From assembly GCA_003254905.1 (NCBI GenBank), contig QANU01106169.1, positions 62,001 through 126,000 of the forward strand: DNA of 64,000 nt, given 5' to 3'. Made by a program: the position numbers and the translations under genes. The notes beneath the pieces were generated by a model that saw only the letters and a list, made by a program, of their open reading frames with translations, did not search any database and had not been told where the DNA came from. This document shows, piece by piece, positions 1 through 9,485 of this stretch (positions within the stretch are counted from its first letter, which is position 1; each line of letters opens with the position of its first letter). Source of the DNA: Nissolia schottii. Lineage: Eukaryota; Streptophyta; Magnoliopsida; Fabales; Fabaceae.

Positions 1-965
1 GGAAAGAGAGTAGAGAGCCATTGAATGGAATCGAAGGAAGAATGGTACTCTCTCACCAACTAGAGTACAAAACTGTAGACTTAGCTTTAATTTGTTTGAT
101 AAGCAAGCACGATGTTATCCACACATGCGGCCGTTCGTCTCCTGTGGGTATAAATAAAAATATCAAGAATACATGTATAACAAGTTTGACAAAATTCTTT
201 TATATACCACACTGTAAAAAAAAAAAAAAAAAAANCAAAGTGTAAAAAAAAAAAAAACCATGCACTGCATAGAATGTACATCATTGATCATTTTTTTCTA
301 TCACCTTTTTTTTTCAAGAAGGATTGATAGTAGTGTGATGCTACACGTACACCCATGTTGCATACATCATACATACACCGATATTTATGTACTGTGGGTC
401 CTATTAAATAACCGTCTTGTCCACTGTCTCTCAGGGAATGGGATTCCCTTGAAAAATACGGCGTCTTCTTCGCCCACATTGTTCTTCGCACTCCTTCGTT
501 TTTACCATCATCTCTACACAAATCTTCGTTGCCTAAGAGTTCGGTGTGCTCTCTGCGCAAACTTCCACCAAGAAAAGCAACAGAATACGAAAAAAATACC
601 TCAAACACTGGTGAGTGCATTTCTTTTTATCTTCTCAATCGTATTTTCTTTTGCTTTCACTGCATATATACCTTTTGCCTTTCTTTTCCCTGAACACGAG
701 TGCTTGTGTAATGTTCTTCTGTCAACGTTATTTTATTTTTAAAAAATTATTTTCACATAATGTTTGCATATTTTTCATATAATGTTTGCACACTCTGTCT
801 GTCTGTTTCTTACATTTCCTTTGGACACTGTTATGATAATGCGGTAATGTTTGCACATTTTGCTCATAATGTTTGCATATTTTCCGCATAATGTTTGAAC
901 ATTTTCCACATACGTTTTTGCTCCTGTTTGACTTAACTCGATGATGTTGATTGTTTCTTATTGTA
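1..965 (+). other. Left part of MULE-like element: promoter/leader and first intron of a captured-gene unit
   Basis: No protein-coding gene is recognised here. A poly-A tract with an undetermined base lies at 216-257. A leader-like exon (roughly 450-611) ends at a good donor, GTGAGTG, at 612. An AT-rich intron follows and ends at TTGTAG just before 966, where the eIF3a-like coding fragment starts. The intron holds five copies of the TAATGTTTGCA motif (756-905). The layout (leader exon, motif-bearing intron, captured fragment) mirrors the leader of the FAR1 transposase at the opposite end (about 8560-8900). This suggests both are arms of one long-ended Mutator-like element, but I could not define the terminal inverted repeats precisely. 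Confidence 0.4.
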
Positions 966-1560
966 GAAATGGCCTCTTCAAACGAAAGTAAAGCACTGGG
1001 CAGGGGTGCTGAACAGCATTGAGAACAGAAACAATATTGAGATGCGCTGTTCAATTATGTCAACGCTGTGTCAATATGTTGTTTCTGAATTTGTGCAGTG
1101 CAAGATTAAGACACACTGTTCAACTAAGATGTTGGCAAAAGTTATGCACATTCACAACCTTATTACTTCAAATAGGCACATGGTGTGGCCGCAGGTGCTT
1201 GAAAGAGATCATGGTCAATTATGTAGATCTCTGTGTTGGTATGCGTACGCGGCGGTTTGCCAAGAACAGTCTCATTAAGTATCGTATCATATGGCAGCAA
1301 GTGAGTGTTAGTTCCACCTACGGGAGGTGATCAAGGAAGCTCCGGGAGATGCCAAATGAAACTGCAAGGGCTGCAATATCTAACAGCTCCGGTTCGCCAG
1401 TGAAGGTCTCATTCAGTATCGTATCAACTGCCAGCAAGTGAAAGTTAGCTCCCCTGCATGCAGTGATAAGGGATTTCATGCACCTCTCAACTTAGAAGCT
1501 CCGGTGGGATGCCAAATGAGCCTACAAGGGCTGCAATATCTGACAGCTCTTCCGCCTCTA
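966..1560 (+). pseudogene. Captured fragment of translation initiation factor eIF3a (N-terminal part), internally duplicated
   Basis: Conceptual translation in shifting frames resembles the N-terminus of plant eIF3 subunit a. It runs from an FAxxE-x-ALGRGAE-like start (966 on), through [13 protein letters not shown] (from about 1150), then [13 protein letters not shown] and [13 protein letters not shown], then QQVSVSS (to about 1316). eIF3a has the matching order: ITSKRY..W, then YVELCVDMR, RFAKDGLIQYRI, QQVNVSSLEEVIKHFMHLST. The LIKYRI..QQV block recurs at 1408-1455 as LIQYRINCQQVKVSS and is followed in another frame by a DFMHLST match. About 140 bp is therefore duplicated, in diverged form. 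At least two frameshifts and a stop rule out a working initiation factor. The setting next to a FAR1-type transposase suggests capture by a Mutator-like element (Pack-MULE). The family assignment is from recalled sequence and not from a search. Confidence 0.7.
1269..1557 (+). repeat. Imperfect tandem duplication within the captured eIF3a fragment (~140-160 bp unit)
   Basis: Unit 1 runs from GTCTCATTAAGTATCGTATC (about 1269) through AAGCTCCGGGAGATGCCAAA and CAAGGGCTGCAATATCT. Unit 2 repeats the same order from GTCTCATTCAGTATCGTATC (about 1408) through AAGCTCCGGTGGGATGCC and CAAGGGCTGCAATATCT (to about 1545). The copies differ by scattered substitutions and by about 25 bp of extra sequence in unit 2, so the duplication is not recent. 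Confidence 0.75.
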
Positions 1561-2252
1561 ATGCCGACATCCTTGTGGATGGGGAACAATACAAAAAACA
1601 TAGGAGATGATAGTACAGTGTCTGTGTCTTCTGTAATACAATGTCATGTGATTTGTTCAAAATGTTTGCAATTATGTGCACTTAATGTTTGCACATATGT
1701 GTACTTAATGTTTACACATATGTACTCTTCAAGTTTGTGTTGTATGTCAGATTCCATTCTTTTCTCATTTGTGACATACAATAATCATCAAAAATACATT
1801 GTGTCATCTGGTATTTAATCGTTCGAGTAAATAAAGATTCAATCGTATCATACAAAAAATGTATACAATTTTGTATTGATTGTTACTTCGTAAAAAACGG
1901 ACACTTGTATGTGTGGCCTATACATAATGTTTGCACACGCGTCTACTTAATGTTTGCATTCAAGCATATCTAAAGTTTATACATTCTATTTTCTGTCGTA
2001 TATTTATCAGTTTTGCATCTACTCTCTATCATTAAAAGAATTTAACAATGACACAAATCCTCCAGGGGATGGTGGTGTTGGGAGATAGAATTGAGGCGGG
2101 GGGCGATCGAATCTGAGTGTTGTGACATCACCTCGATAGTGTTTGTCCCTGTATGTTCTTACGCAACCATTAACATAGAAATGAACAACCTTTAATACCA
2201 TGTGAACACACAGATCAGTAATAGTTCTAGCATGTTATACATCGTCAGTGGT

Positions 2253-4616
2253 TTACATACATGAGTGGACTTTTTCTGCTGTTTGTTTCTTCGCGCGCTT
2301 CCTATAACTTGTCACACATGTGTCGGTAGTTGATTCTTTTCTCTTTGTACTCGGCCGACCTTTGCATGATATGTGAGGGGGTCTGCGTATGCCATTCAAC
2401 GTAACTTGGCCCTCATTGTCAGCACTCTCATTGGCGTTCGAGGATGTGCTTGATAGTTGGGACTCTATTCCAACTTCCACCATATCTAGTGCCCAGTGAA
2501 GTAAGCTAGTTCCTTTTTCCATTAGTACAGCATGTTCTGCCACATTGTAGAAATGGGTGCAAACACTATCGTACCTATCTTTCACCACTCCCATCTTACT
2601 GATGTCATGACTGCACCTTATTGTGCTATGCTTCCGCTTAATGTTTTTGCTCCACCGGCTGAGAATGTATTTTGACGGAATTTCTCTAACTCTTTTTGCA
2701 CCTAAGACACACAAACAATGTCGACAAATGGTCCGCTTCGACTAAAAACGTCGACACTGACATCCAACATCATGCAAGTCCCCATCAAACACCACATCAT
2801 AAGACACCTCCCTTACCTTACCATTGACCTCAACTTTTTCCGCAACGGTATAGGTTACTTTAGTGCCCTGCTTATCTTTAATAAATGTGTGCAATTAACT
2901 TTGGCTCTAAACTCGGTCTGAACCTCGCGGAATTTGTCATGTGTATACTCTAATTGAAATTGCTTCTCAATCAATGATGTCGTCACACAGGGGATTGTCG
3001 TCTTGAAGCTAGCAACATCTAGCTCAAGCTCCTTTTGGGCCTTCGATGCAAGAGCATTATCGTATTGCTTTACAAATTGCTCAAACGTACTCTTTGGGTT
3101 TAGTTATCCATCAAAGAATGCATGCATGCTCTCGCTCCTCTGTGTGCTCCTCATTCCAGCCCAGAATTCATTACTAAGGAATACTGGGACCCATCTCCTG
3201 TGTTCATTGGATAACCCTGGTGTGCAAACATATGTCATCAGACCAAAGTAACAGGTAATGTGTCTGTGTATAATGTTTGCACATATGCGCATTTAATGTT
3301 TGCACACATGCGCCAATAGAGTTTGCACATTATGTCACAGGTCAAAAATCTGCATTTTTGTGCATAAAAAATGCTTAATGCATGAATCAAGCCATCAAAT
3401 GTTTATATTTAATAAATTGTGTGACAATATTAACAATGTTTACGGTTTAATGGTTGAAATGTTGAGAATGTGCTAAAATGCACATCCCCTCCATTCACAC
3501 AGACATGTGATATGCCTGCGCATAATGTTTGCACATATGCGCATTTTATGTTTGCACACATGCGCCAATAAAGTTTGCACACTTTGCAACACCTCATGTA
3601 CCACGTTTTTGTGCATCCCTGACAACACGCAATGCATGTGTCACCCCTACCTGGTGTTTTTTTTTTTATGATAAAGAGTAAAAAAATGTGTGTGAATATT
3701 TTCATGGGGTCAAAAGGAGAGCCAGGGGATTGAGAATAACATACCATCCAACCACACGTTTTCTTCAAGATGATATTTTATCAAGAATGCGACCCATTGA
3801 TCCTCAAATTCATGGACAGAGAGTGTTTCCCACACAATGTTTTTTAACTCAGCCTTGATCTCATCATATTGTTTGTACCCCTTCAGTTTTTCTGCTATCT
3901 TTTTCATAATGTGCCAAATGCACTATCGATATCTTGTGCCATGCAACACAATTTCAATCGCATTCTGCATCGCTTTGCGTTGATTTGTCAATATGCCGAT
4001 CGGCCGCCTCCCTGACATGCATTTCACCCACGATTCAAAAAGTCACACAAACGTCGATGTGTCCTCCCCCGATAGCAATGCACATCCAAGCAGCACTGAC
4101 ATCCCATGGTGGTTAGCACCTACAAACGACCCAAACGGCATACGATACCTATTTATGCCATATGTAGTGTCAAATGATACCACGTCTCCAAAGAATTCAT
4201 GAGCCGCTCGGCTCCTTGCATCTGCCTAGAAAGCATTTTTAATCTGGTTTTCCTCGTTAACTTCAACCTCATACCAAAAGTTGGGATTCTGCTCCTTCAT
4301 TCTTAAAAGTATTCCATTAGGGCTTTTGTATCCCTATCTTCCTGGACAGATCGCAACTCTCTGTTAACATAATTTCTGACATCCTTTTCAATGAACTTTA
4401 ATTCCTCATGGCCACCGCCTTGCTGCACAAGGGTTTGGTATGTCTTGTTCACTCTGACTCCAGCTCTGTTATTTAACTCGACTATCCTCTTTACATGCAT
4501 GTTGATGCTTCTGTTTTCCTTAAAAAGTCTTACTTTGTAAGGGCTCACTTCATGTGAGTGTGTCTTAACAGCACTCCTAATCATCCGCAACTGATGCTCT
4601 CCGTCTTGTCCCTTTG
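2253..4616 (-). pseudogene. FAR1-type MULE transposase, copy A (lacks the N-terminus)
   Basis: Read on the - strand from 4616 to 2253. The end of a FAR1 DNA-binding region (RMIRSAVKTHSHEVSP, from about 4590) is followed by a linker, then a MULE DDE core: DVVSFDTTYG near 4180, then ILTDQCKAMQNAI near 3970. Next come RHRWCIWRIMKK and HLEENVWLD, an intron (about 3252-3750), and LSNEFWAGMRSTQRSESMHAFFDG-type exon sequence (3104-3250). A SWIM-like, Cys-rich stretch precedes VLGAKRVREIPSKYILSRW (about 2690) and a basic GRPSTKRKE tail (about 2350). FAR1/FHY3-like proteins carry these modules in this order. Stops at two tryptophan positions (before ADARSR, and in FVxLFESW) and after AFFDG make it non-functional. 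The first ~80 residues are missing because of a 1.2-kb deletion relative to copy B. Confidence 0.85.
3271..3585. repeat. TAATGTTTGCACA arrays in the FAR1 copy A intron
   Basis: Two three-unit arrays, at 3271/3293/3317 and 3523/3546/3571, lie within the intron between the DDE exon and the LSNEFWAG exon of FAR1 copy A. The units extend to TGCACATATGCGCA, an imperfect palindrome (6 of 7 base pairs). A non-motif cassette of about 150 bp separates the arrays (3370-3510, beginning TTAATGCATGAATCAAGCC), and a related cassette is found in another intron at 8330-8460. Confidence 0.85.
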
Positions 4617-4825
4617 ATATATGATATATGCTTTGTGCATCGCACCAATTACAATTAAAACGCTAATATAAAATAAAATTTAATGAAAACAATAATAGTA
4701 GATATAAACAAAGAACAAACCCATCGAACAGCAGTTCGGACTAGACACACAAATAGACAGTAGACTATGATGCAAAATTAACCCATCGATCAATTATTTG
4801 TTTGTTCCTTTTCTGGGGAAGAACA
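4617..4825 (+). promoter_or_regulatory. 5' flank/leader of NAGLU copy A
   Basis: This 205-bp region upstream of the copy A start codon is nearly identical to 9281-9485 upstream of the full gene (one A/G difference seen near 4672). It must contain at least part of the 5' untranslated region. In copy A everything further upstream is FAR1 transposase sequence and not the 1.2-kb flank seen in copy B. I cannot identify a transcription start or TATA box with confidence. Confidence 0.35.
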
Positions 4826-6545
4826 ATGGTGAACAACATGTTCAAGTTTCTGATTTTAATTCTTACTATTTTGCTGCCGGCGGCACTGTCTAAGTTTGAA
4901 GCCATAGAACCTCTGCTCCAGCGCTTGGACTCCAAAAGGGCAACTGCATCAGTGCAAGAAGCAGCCGCCAAGGGTCTTCTGAGAAGATTGCTTCCTTCCC
5001 ATTTCTCCAGTTTTGAGTTCAAGATAGTTTCTAAGGTTGTTCTCTCTTTTCCTGTCCGAGTTTCTATCTTCTCAATTGATTGAATCTTGGTTTTGACCTT
5101 TTGTGCTGGTTAGCCTTGTTTTCTTTTTTGATTAGTTTTTAGGCCTCAGTTGTGCTAAAACTAAAAGGGGTACCAGTGATATCTTTTTGTTTCTCTGTTT
5201 TCAAACAACGAATTTTTTTTCCTTCTGGGTTCTGCCTCTGCTCGTCTAAATGCCGCAAACAAGATAAGAAGCGTGTGGGATTTTATATAGTAGTTTCTTT
5301 TTACACTTGGGTAAAAGTGACTACTTGCTATAAATTTTGTTTCTTAGATTTAAGGGTAAAGCTTATGACTTGCTTTCGAAGTTTGAGAGACTAATTTCTT
5401 TATGCTGGCTTCTTAAACTTAACTGCTTCCCTTATATGTGGCTGCTGATTGACTATTCAGATAGGGTGTCCCCTTATTGGCATGAATCAAGATAGTATTT
5501 CAACATGTTTTTCCCTCCATGTTTTAGTTACTTTGATTGAAAGTAAGAAGCGAAAAGGTTCCTTTTTTTTACCTGTATCTTCTTTGCCCAATCCAATATG
5601 AATTGATGTAATGATCTTGCGAAAGTCAGTTTAAGGGTGTCTATGGTATGGGGTAGAAATGAGGGTGGAGGCTGAAACTTTCATCTCCATAATAAACATA
5701 CTGCAAGTGTGAAATTTGTTAGAAGCAGCAACGACTAGATTATGTTTATTGATTCTTATGGATGCTTTCACTGAATGTACTATGTTATCCAGAATAAATA
5801 ATTAGTGTCAGCATCTGGATGTAAAAATATGATTTTTATACTTTTCAGGATGCTTGTGGCGGAGACAGTTGTTTTCTTATAAACAATTACAGCAAGTCTA
5901 GCCAGAATGGGCCTGGGATAATGTATGCTAAGAGAAATTTATGCTGAATATTATGGTTAATATATTTGGTGTCTTTCCTCAATTTCTAATAATGTTATAT
6001 ATTTAGAAGACATTTATTCTTCTTGTGCAAGATTTACATGCAAGCCTCAGTAACAGAATGAAATTTAAGCACTAAAATATATTGATTACCTCCTCCGTTG
6101 AAGATAAACTTTTGGAAAATACAAGATATCATCTTAATCAAATGCCACTTTCTTTTAAATTTTGCAAACAGCAAGTTATTTTTGGAGCATGTTTCATGTT
6201 ATTTATAGAACTGAAATTATATTAGAATATGACATTGCGTATGGAACATTTTGGCATAGCTTAGAGAAAACAAGGTTTTACATTTTCTTCCTTCTTTAGT
6301 ATTATTTGACATTATCATGTATATATTTCTCAGCATTAGCGGAACCACAGCTGTTGAGATTGCATCTGGCCTACATTGGTATCTTAAGTATTGGTGTGGA
6401 GCTCATATCTCATGGGAAAAGACAGGTGGCATTCAGATAGCTACAATCCCAAAGCCCGGTTCACTTCCCCTTTTGAAGGATGAGGGTCTAATCATTAAAC
6501 GCCCAGTTCCGTGGAACTATTACCAAAATGTTGTGACTTCTAGCT
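4826..6545 (+). pseudogene. NAGLU-like: Partial duplicate of alpha-N-acetylglucosaminidase, exons 1-3 only
   Basis: Exon 1 is 4826-5035 (70 codons, hydrophobic N-terminal signal segment), exon 2 is 5849-5922 and exon 3 is 6334-6545. The splice sites match the full gene, including the GTGAGT donor at 6546. The encoded 165-residue segment is identical to that of the complete copy, and the only exon difference I saw (PGS codon, GGT versus GGG) is silent. After exon 3 the sequence runs directly into FAR1 copy B, so exons 4-19 are missing and no complete enzyme can come from this copy alone. Its exon 3 donor could in principle splice to exon 4 at 11712. It may be a true recent tandem duplication or an uncollapsed allele; the N at 6703 makes the second possible. 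Confidence 0.9.
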
Positions 6546-6705
6546 GTGAGTACCAAAATCAGCTTTCCTTGGAACAACACATTTCTCTCACATTTTCTGT
6601 ATTGTGCCACAGATTGAAAATGCAAACCAATGTTACTTCAATAGATGACTAGTGTTGTTGCTTAATACTTTGATGTGAGAAGGAGGATATATAATCTTGG
6701 TANTA

Positions 6706-7020
6706 TAATGTTTGCACATATGCGCATTTAATGTTTGCACACATGCGCCAATAGAGTTTGCACATTTTGTCACTGGTCAAAAATCCGCATTTTTGTGCAT
6801 AAAAAATGCTTAATGCATAAGTCAAGCCATCAAATGTTTATATTTAATAAATTGTGTCACAATGTTAACAATGTTTGCGGTTTAATGGTTGAAATGTTGA
6901 GAATGTGCTAAAATGCACATCCCCTCCCTTCACACAGACATGTGATGTGCCTGCGCATAATGTTTGCACATATGCGCATTTTATGTTTGCACACATGCAC
7001 CAATAAAGTTTGCACACTTT
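6706..7020. repeat. TAATGTTTGCACA arrays in the FAR1 copy B intron
   Basis: Two three-unit arrays matching those at 3271-3585, with the same spacing and the same intervening cassette (6790-6935). Substitutions relative to copy A include GCGCC to GCACC and GCATG to ACATG. Confidence 0.85.
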
Positions 7021-8285
7021 GCAACACCTCATGTACCACGTTTTTGTGCATCCCTGACAACACGCAATACATGTATCACCCCTACCTGGTGTTTTTTTTA
7101 TGATAAAGAGTAAAAAAATGTGTGTGAATATTTTCATGGGGTCAAAAGGAGAGCCAGGGGATTGAGAATAACATACTATCCAACCACACGTTTTCTTCAA
7201 GATGATACTTTATCAAGAATGCGACCCATCGATCCTCAAATTCATGGACAGAGAGTGTTTCCCACACAATATTTGTTAACTCAGCCTTGATCTCATCATA
7301 TTGTTTGCACCCCTTCAGTTTTTCTGCTATCTTTTTCATAATGCGCCAAATGCACCATCGATGTCTTGTGCCATGCAACACAATTTCAATCGCATTCTGC
7401 ATCGCTTTGCATTGATCTGTCAATATGCCGATCGGCCGCCTCCCTGACATGCATTTCACCCACGATTCAAAAAGTCACACAAACGTCGATGTGTCCTCCC
7501 CCGATAGCAATGCACATCCAAGCAGCACTGACATCCCATGGTGGTTAACACCTACAAACGACCCAAATGGCATACGATACCTATTTATGCCATATGTAGT
7601 GTCAAATGATACCACGTCTCCAAAGAATTCATGAGTCGCTCGGCTCCTTGCATCTGCCTAGAAAACATTTTTAATCTGGTTTTCCTCGTTAACTTCAACC
7701 TCATACCAAAGTTGGGATTCTGCTCCTTCATTCTTGAAAGTATTCTATTAGGGCTTTTGTATCCCCATCTTCCTGGACAGATCGCAACTCTCTGTTAACA
7801 TAATTTCTGACATCCTTTTCAATGAAGTTTAATTCCTCATGGCCACCGCCTTGCTGCACAAGGGTTTGGTATGTCTTGTTCACTCTGACTCCAGCTCTGT
7901 TATTTAACTCAATTATCCTCTTTACATGCATGTTGATGCTTCTGTTTTCCTTGAAAAGCCTTACTTTGTAAGGGCTCACTTCATGTGAGTGTGTCTTAAC
8001 AGCACTCCTAATCATCCGCAACTGATGCTCTCCGTCTTGTACCTTTGATATCGATATCCTTGCTTCATATTTAGCCATTGATGTTGGATTAGTCTTGTCA
8101 AATGTTAGAATTTTTGAGGATCGACACCCTTCCTTTGTACATGACAGAATTTGGTACTTGATCTGTTTATCTTCGGTGAATTTGGTACTCCTTATCCTCC
8201 ATGTAAATCCAACCTTCTTGGCATAATTCTCATAGAACTGTTTCACTGCCTCCAATGTGTCAAATTGCATGCCAACCTTTGGCAC
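6706..8285 (-). pseudogene. FAR1-type MULE transposase, copy B (N-terminus and DDE core, C-terminus missing)
   Basis: On the - strand from 8285, an open stretch of 185 codons carries the FAR1 DNA-binding domain: VGMQFDTLEAVKQFYENYA, VGFTWRIRSTKF, then a Cys-rich YQILSCTKEGCR and later RMIRSAVKTHSHEVSP. A MULE DDE region follows (VVSFDTTYG near 7610, ILTDQCKAMQNAIEIVLHGT near 7400, HRWCIWRIMKKIAEKLKG near 7350, HLEENVWLD near 7205) and stops at the intron. Upstream of 8285 an acceptor (GTACAG) suggests that an earlier exon supplied the true start. Two in-frame stops replace conserved tryptophans, before ADARSR (near 7655) and in FVxLFESW (near 7465), exactly as in copy A. This copy is truncated at 6704 by the duplication join. 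Confidence 0.85.
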
Positions 8286-9280
8286 CTCGATAACAACTGA
8301 ACCTATGGCCTGTACGCAAATAATGTTTGCTTAATGCATGAATCAAGCCATCTAATGTTTATATTTAATAAAATGTGTCAGAATGTTTACAATGTTTATG
8401 GTTTAATTGTTGAAATATTGGGAATGTGCTAAAATGCACGGCCTCTTCCTTTACACAGGTAGATAATGTAGGTTAAAATAAAGAGACTAACACCTTAAAA
8501 TAAGGAAATCAACATTTTACAATAAAGAAACTAACATCTTAAAATAAAAAAGAAACCAGTACCAATAACAGAGATATGGAAGAAGAATAAAAAGGCGAAA
8601 GGATAACACATACCTATTTCTATAGGTGATGTAGTGGGATGGAAGACAATGAACAAGTGATTGTGAACAATTTTAGCATGTTGGAAGATGATGAACAAGC
8701 GTTCATGTAGGAAGAGCTTTAACAGAAGAAGGTGCAAACGTTCTTGCAAGGTGTGAAGAGGGGAGAGAGAGAGAGAGAGAGAAATAGAGTGAAAGTAGGA
8801 GATATATGATGTTGATGGCAAGTGGGGAAAGAGAGAGAAAATAAACATTTCAAATAATTGTTTGACATGACCCCACAAATTTATTGTATAATACCACACT
8901 TTCGTCGTTGGCTAGGATAGGATACATGAAATTCTCCTTACGAAAAAAGCAGAGTACTACAAAATCCACCATCTGACCTACATAATTTTGTTTACTAAAT
9001 TAAATTATTCAGTGAAGTGAATGAAACAAGAGAGGAAGAAAAATCGAATGATATGGTAAAGAGAGTGAAAAAAAAAGAAAAGAATAAGAATGAATAAAGG
9101 AAAGAAAAAGAAAAAATATTACAATAATCAATGATGTAAAGTTCCCATCTTAACCTCACCATAACACAGAAATACCAATTTAGGACTGAATAAAATAAAT
9201 TATTAATTTAAAAAAATTCAAAAAACTCACAAATTTACGCATCAGCAAAAATATCATCAAATTTCACACAGTATATATAT
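8286..9280 (-). other. 5' leader and first intron of the FAR1 element, then AT-rich flank
   Basis: On the - strand this holds a leader-like exon (about 8780-8620, CT-rich upstream), a donor-like GTATGT near 8611, and an intron. The intron contains the same cassette seen in the other FAR1 introns (8330-8460, with TAATGCATGAATCAAGCC) and one partial TAATGTTTGC motif at 8320. A (GA)n tract lies at 8761-8786. From about 8930 to 9280 the DNA is AT- and A-rich with no gene seen. This block is absent from duplication unit A. Confidence 0.5.
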
Positions 9281-9485
9281 ATGATATATGCTTTGTGCAT
9301 CGCACCAATTACAATTAAAACGCTAATATAAAGTAAAATTTAATGAAAACAATAATAGTAGATATAAACAAAGAACAAACCCATCGAACAGCAGTTCGGA
9401 CTAGACACACAAATAGACAGTAGACTATGATGCAAAATTAACCCATCGATCAATTATTTGTTTGTTCCTTTTCTGGGGAAGAACA
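9281..9485 (+). promoter_or_regulatory. 5' flank/leader of NAGLU
   Basis: This is the 205 bp immediately upstream of the start codon and is shared with copy A. A (TA)n-like stretch at 9271-9290 could hold a TATA box, but I cannot place a transcription start. The leader probably includes the CAGCAGTTCGG stretch near 9390. An in-frame reading without stops extends back to 9462 but contains no ATG, so the ATG at 9486 is the first usable start. Confidence 0.35.

Larger units (their letters stand above)
756..1985. repeat. Dispersed TAATGTTTGCACA arrays, left set
   Basis: A motif with core TAATGTTTGCACA occurs at about 756, 778, 845, 868 and 891, then 1661, 1683 and 1706, then 1925, 1948 and 1971. 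Spacing within arrays is 22-25 bp. Individual copies vary (GCATA, GAACA, TACACA) but AATGTTTG is nearly constant. Similar arrays lie at 3271-3330, 3523-3585, 6706-6765 and 6957-7020. All copies read in the same direction on the + strand. They flank the eIF3a fragment and sit in introns of the convergent FAR1 gene, so the motif belongs to the element and not to one transcript. Confidence 0.85.
3271..6702. repeat. Duplication unit A (paired with unit B at 6704-11363)
   Basis: The unit starts in the FAR1 intron motif array and runs through the FAR1 DDE exon and N-terminal part, then 5' flank and exons 1-3 of NAGLU, ending ATAATCTTGGTA at 6702. Unit B repeats this order. Relative to B, A lacks about 1228 bp (8053-9280) at a GATATAT microhomology (4614-4622). 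By eye the FAR1 halves differ by roughly 3-4% (about 14 changes in 390 bp, 3271-3660 versus 6706-7095). The NAGLU halves differ at about five bases plus one T-run length over 2.08 kb. An N occupies the join at 6703. Confidence 0.9.

Noticed and set aside
1-300. Terminal inverted repeat shared with about 8800-8930
   Set aside because: Only short, gapped similarity (TGTGGGTC-like) was found, which is not enough to define element ends.
288-742. Open frames of 110-160 aa near the left edge
   Set aside because: No domain or homology. They overlap a leader exon and AT-rich intron-like DNA.
2253-4616. Functional host FAR1/FHY3 transcription factor gene
   Set aside because: Several in-frame stops, a missing N-terminus, motif-bearing introns and a linked captured fragment point to a dead MULE transposase.
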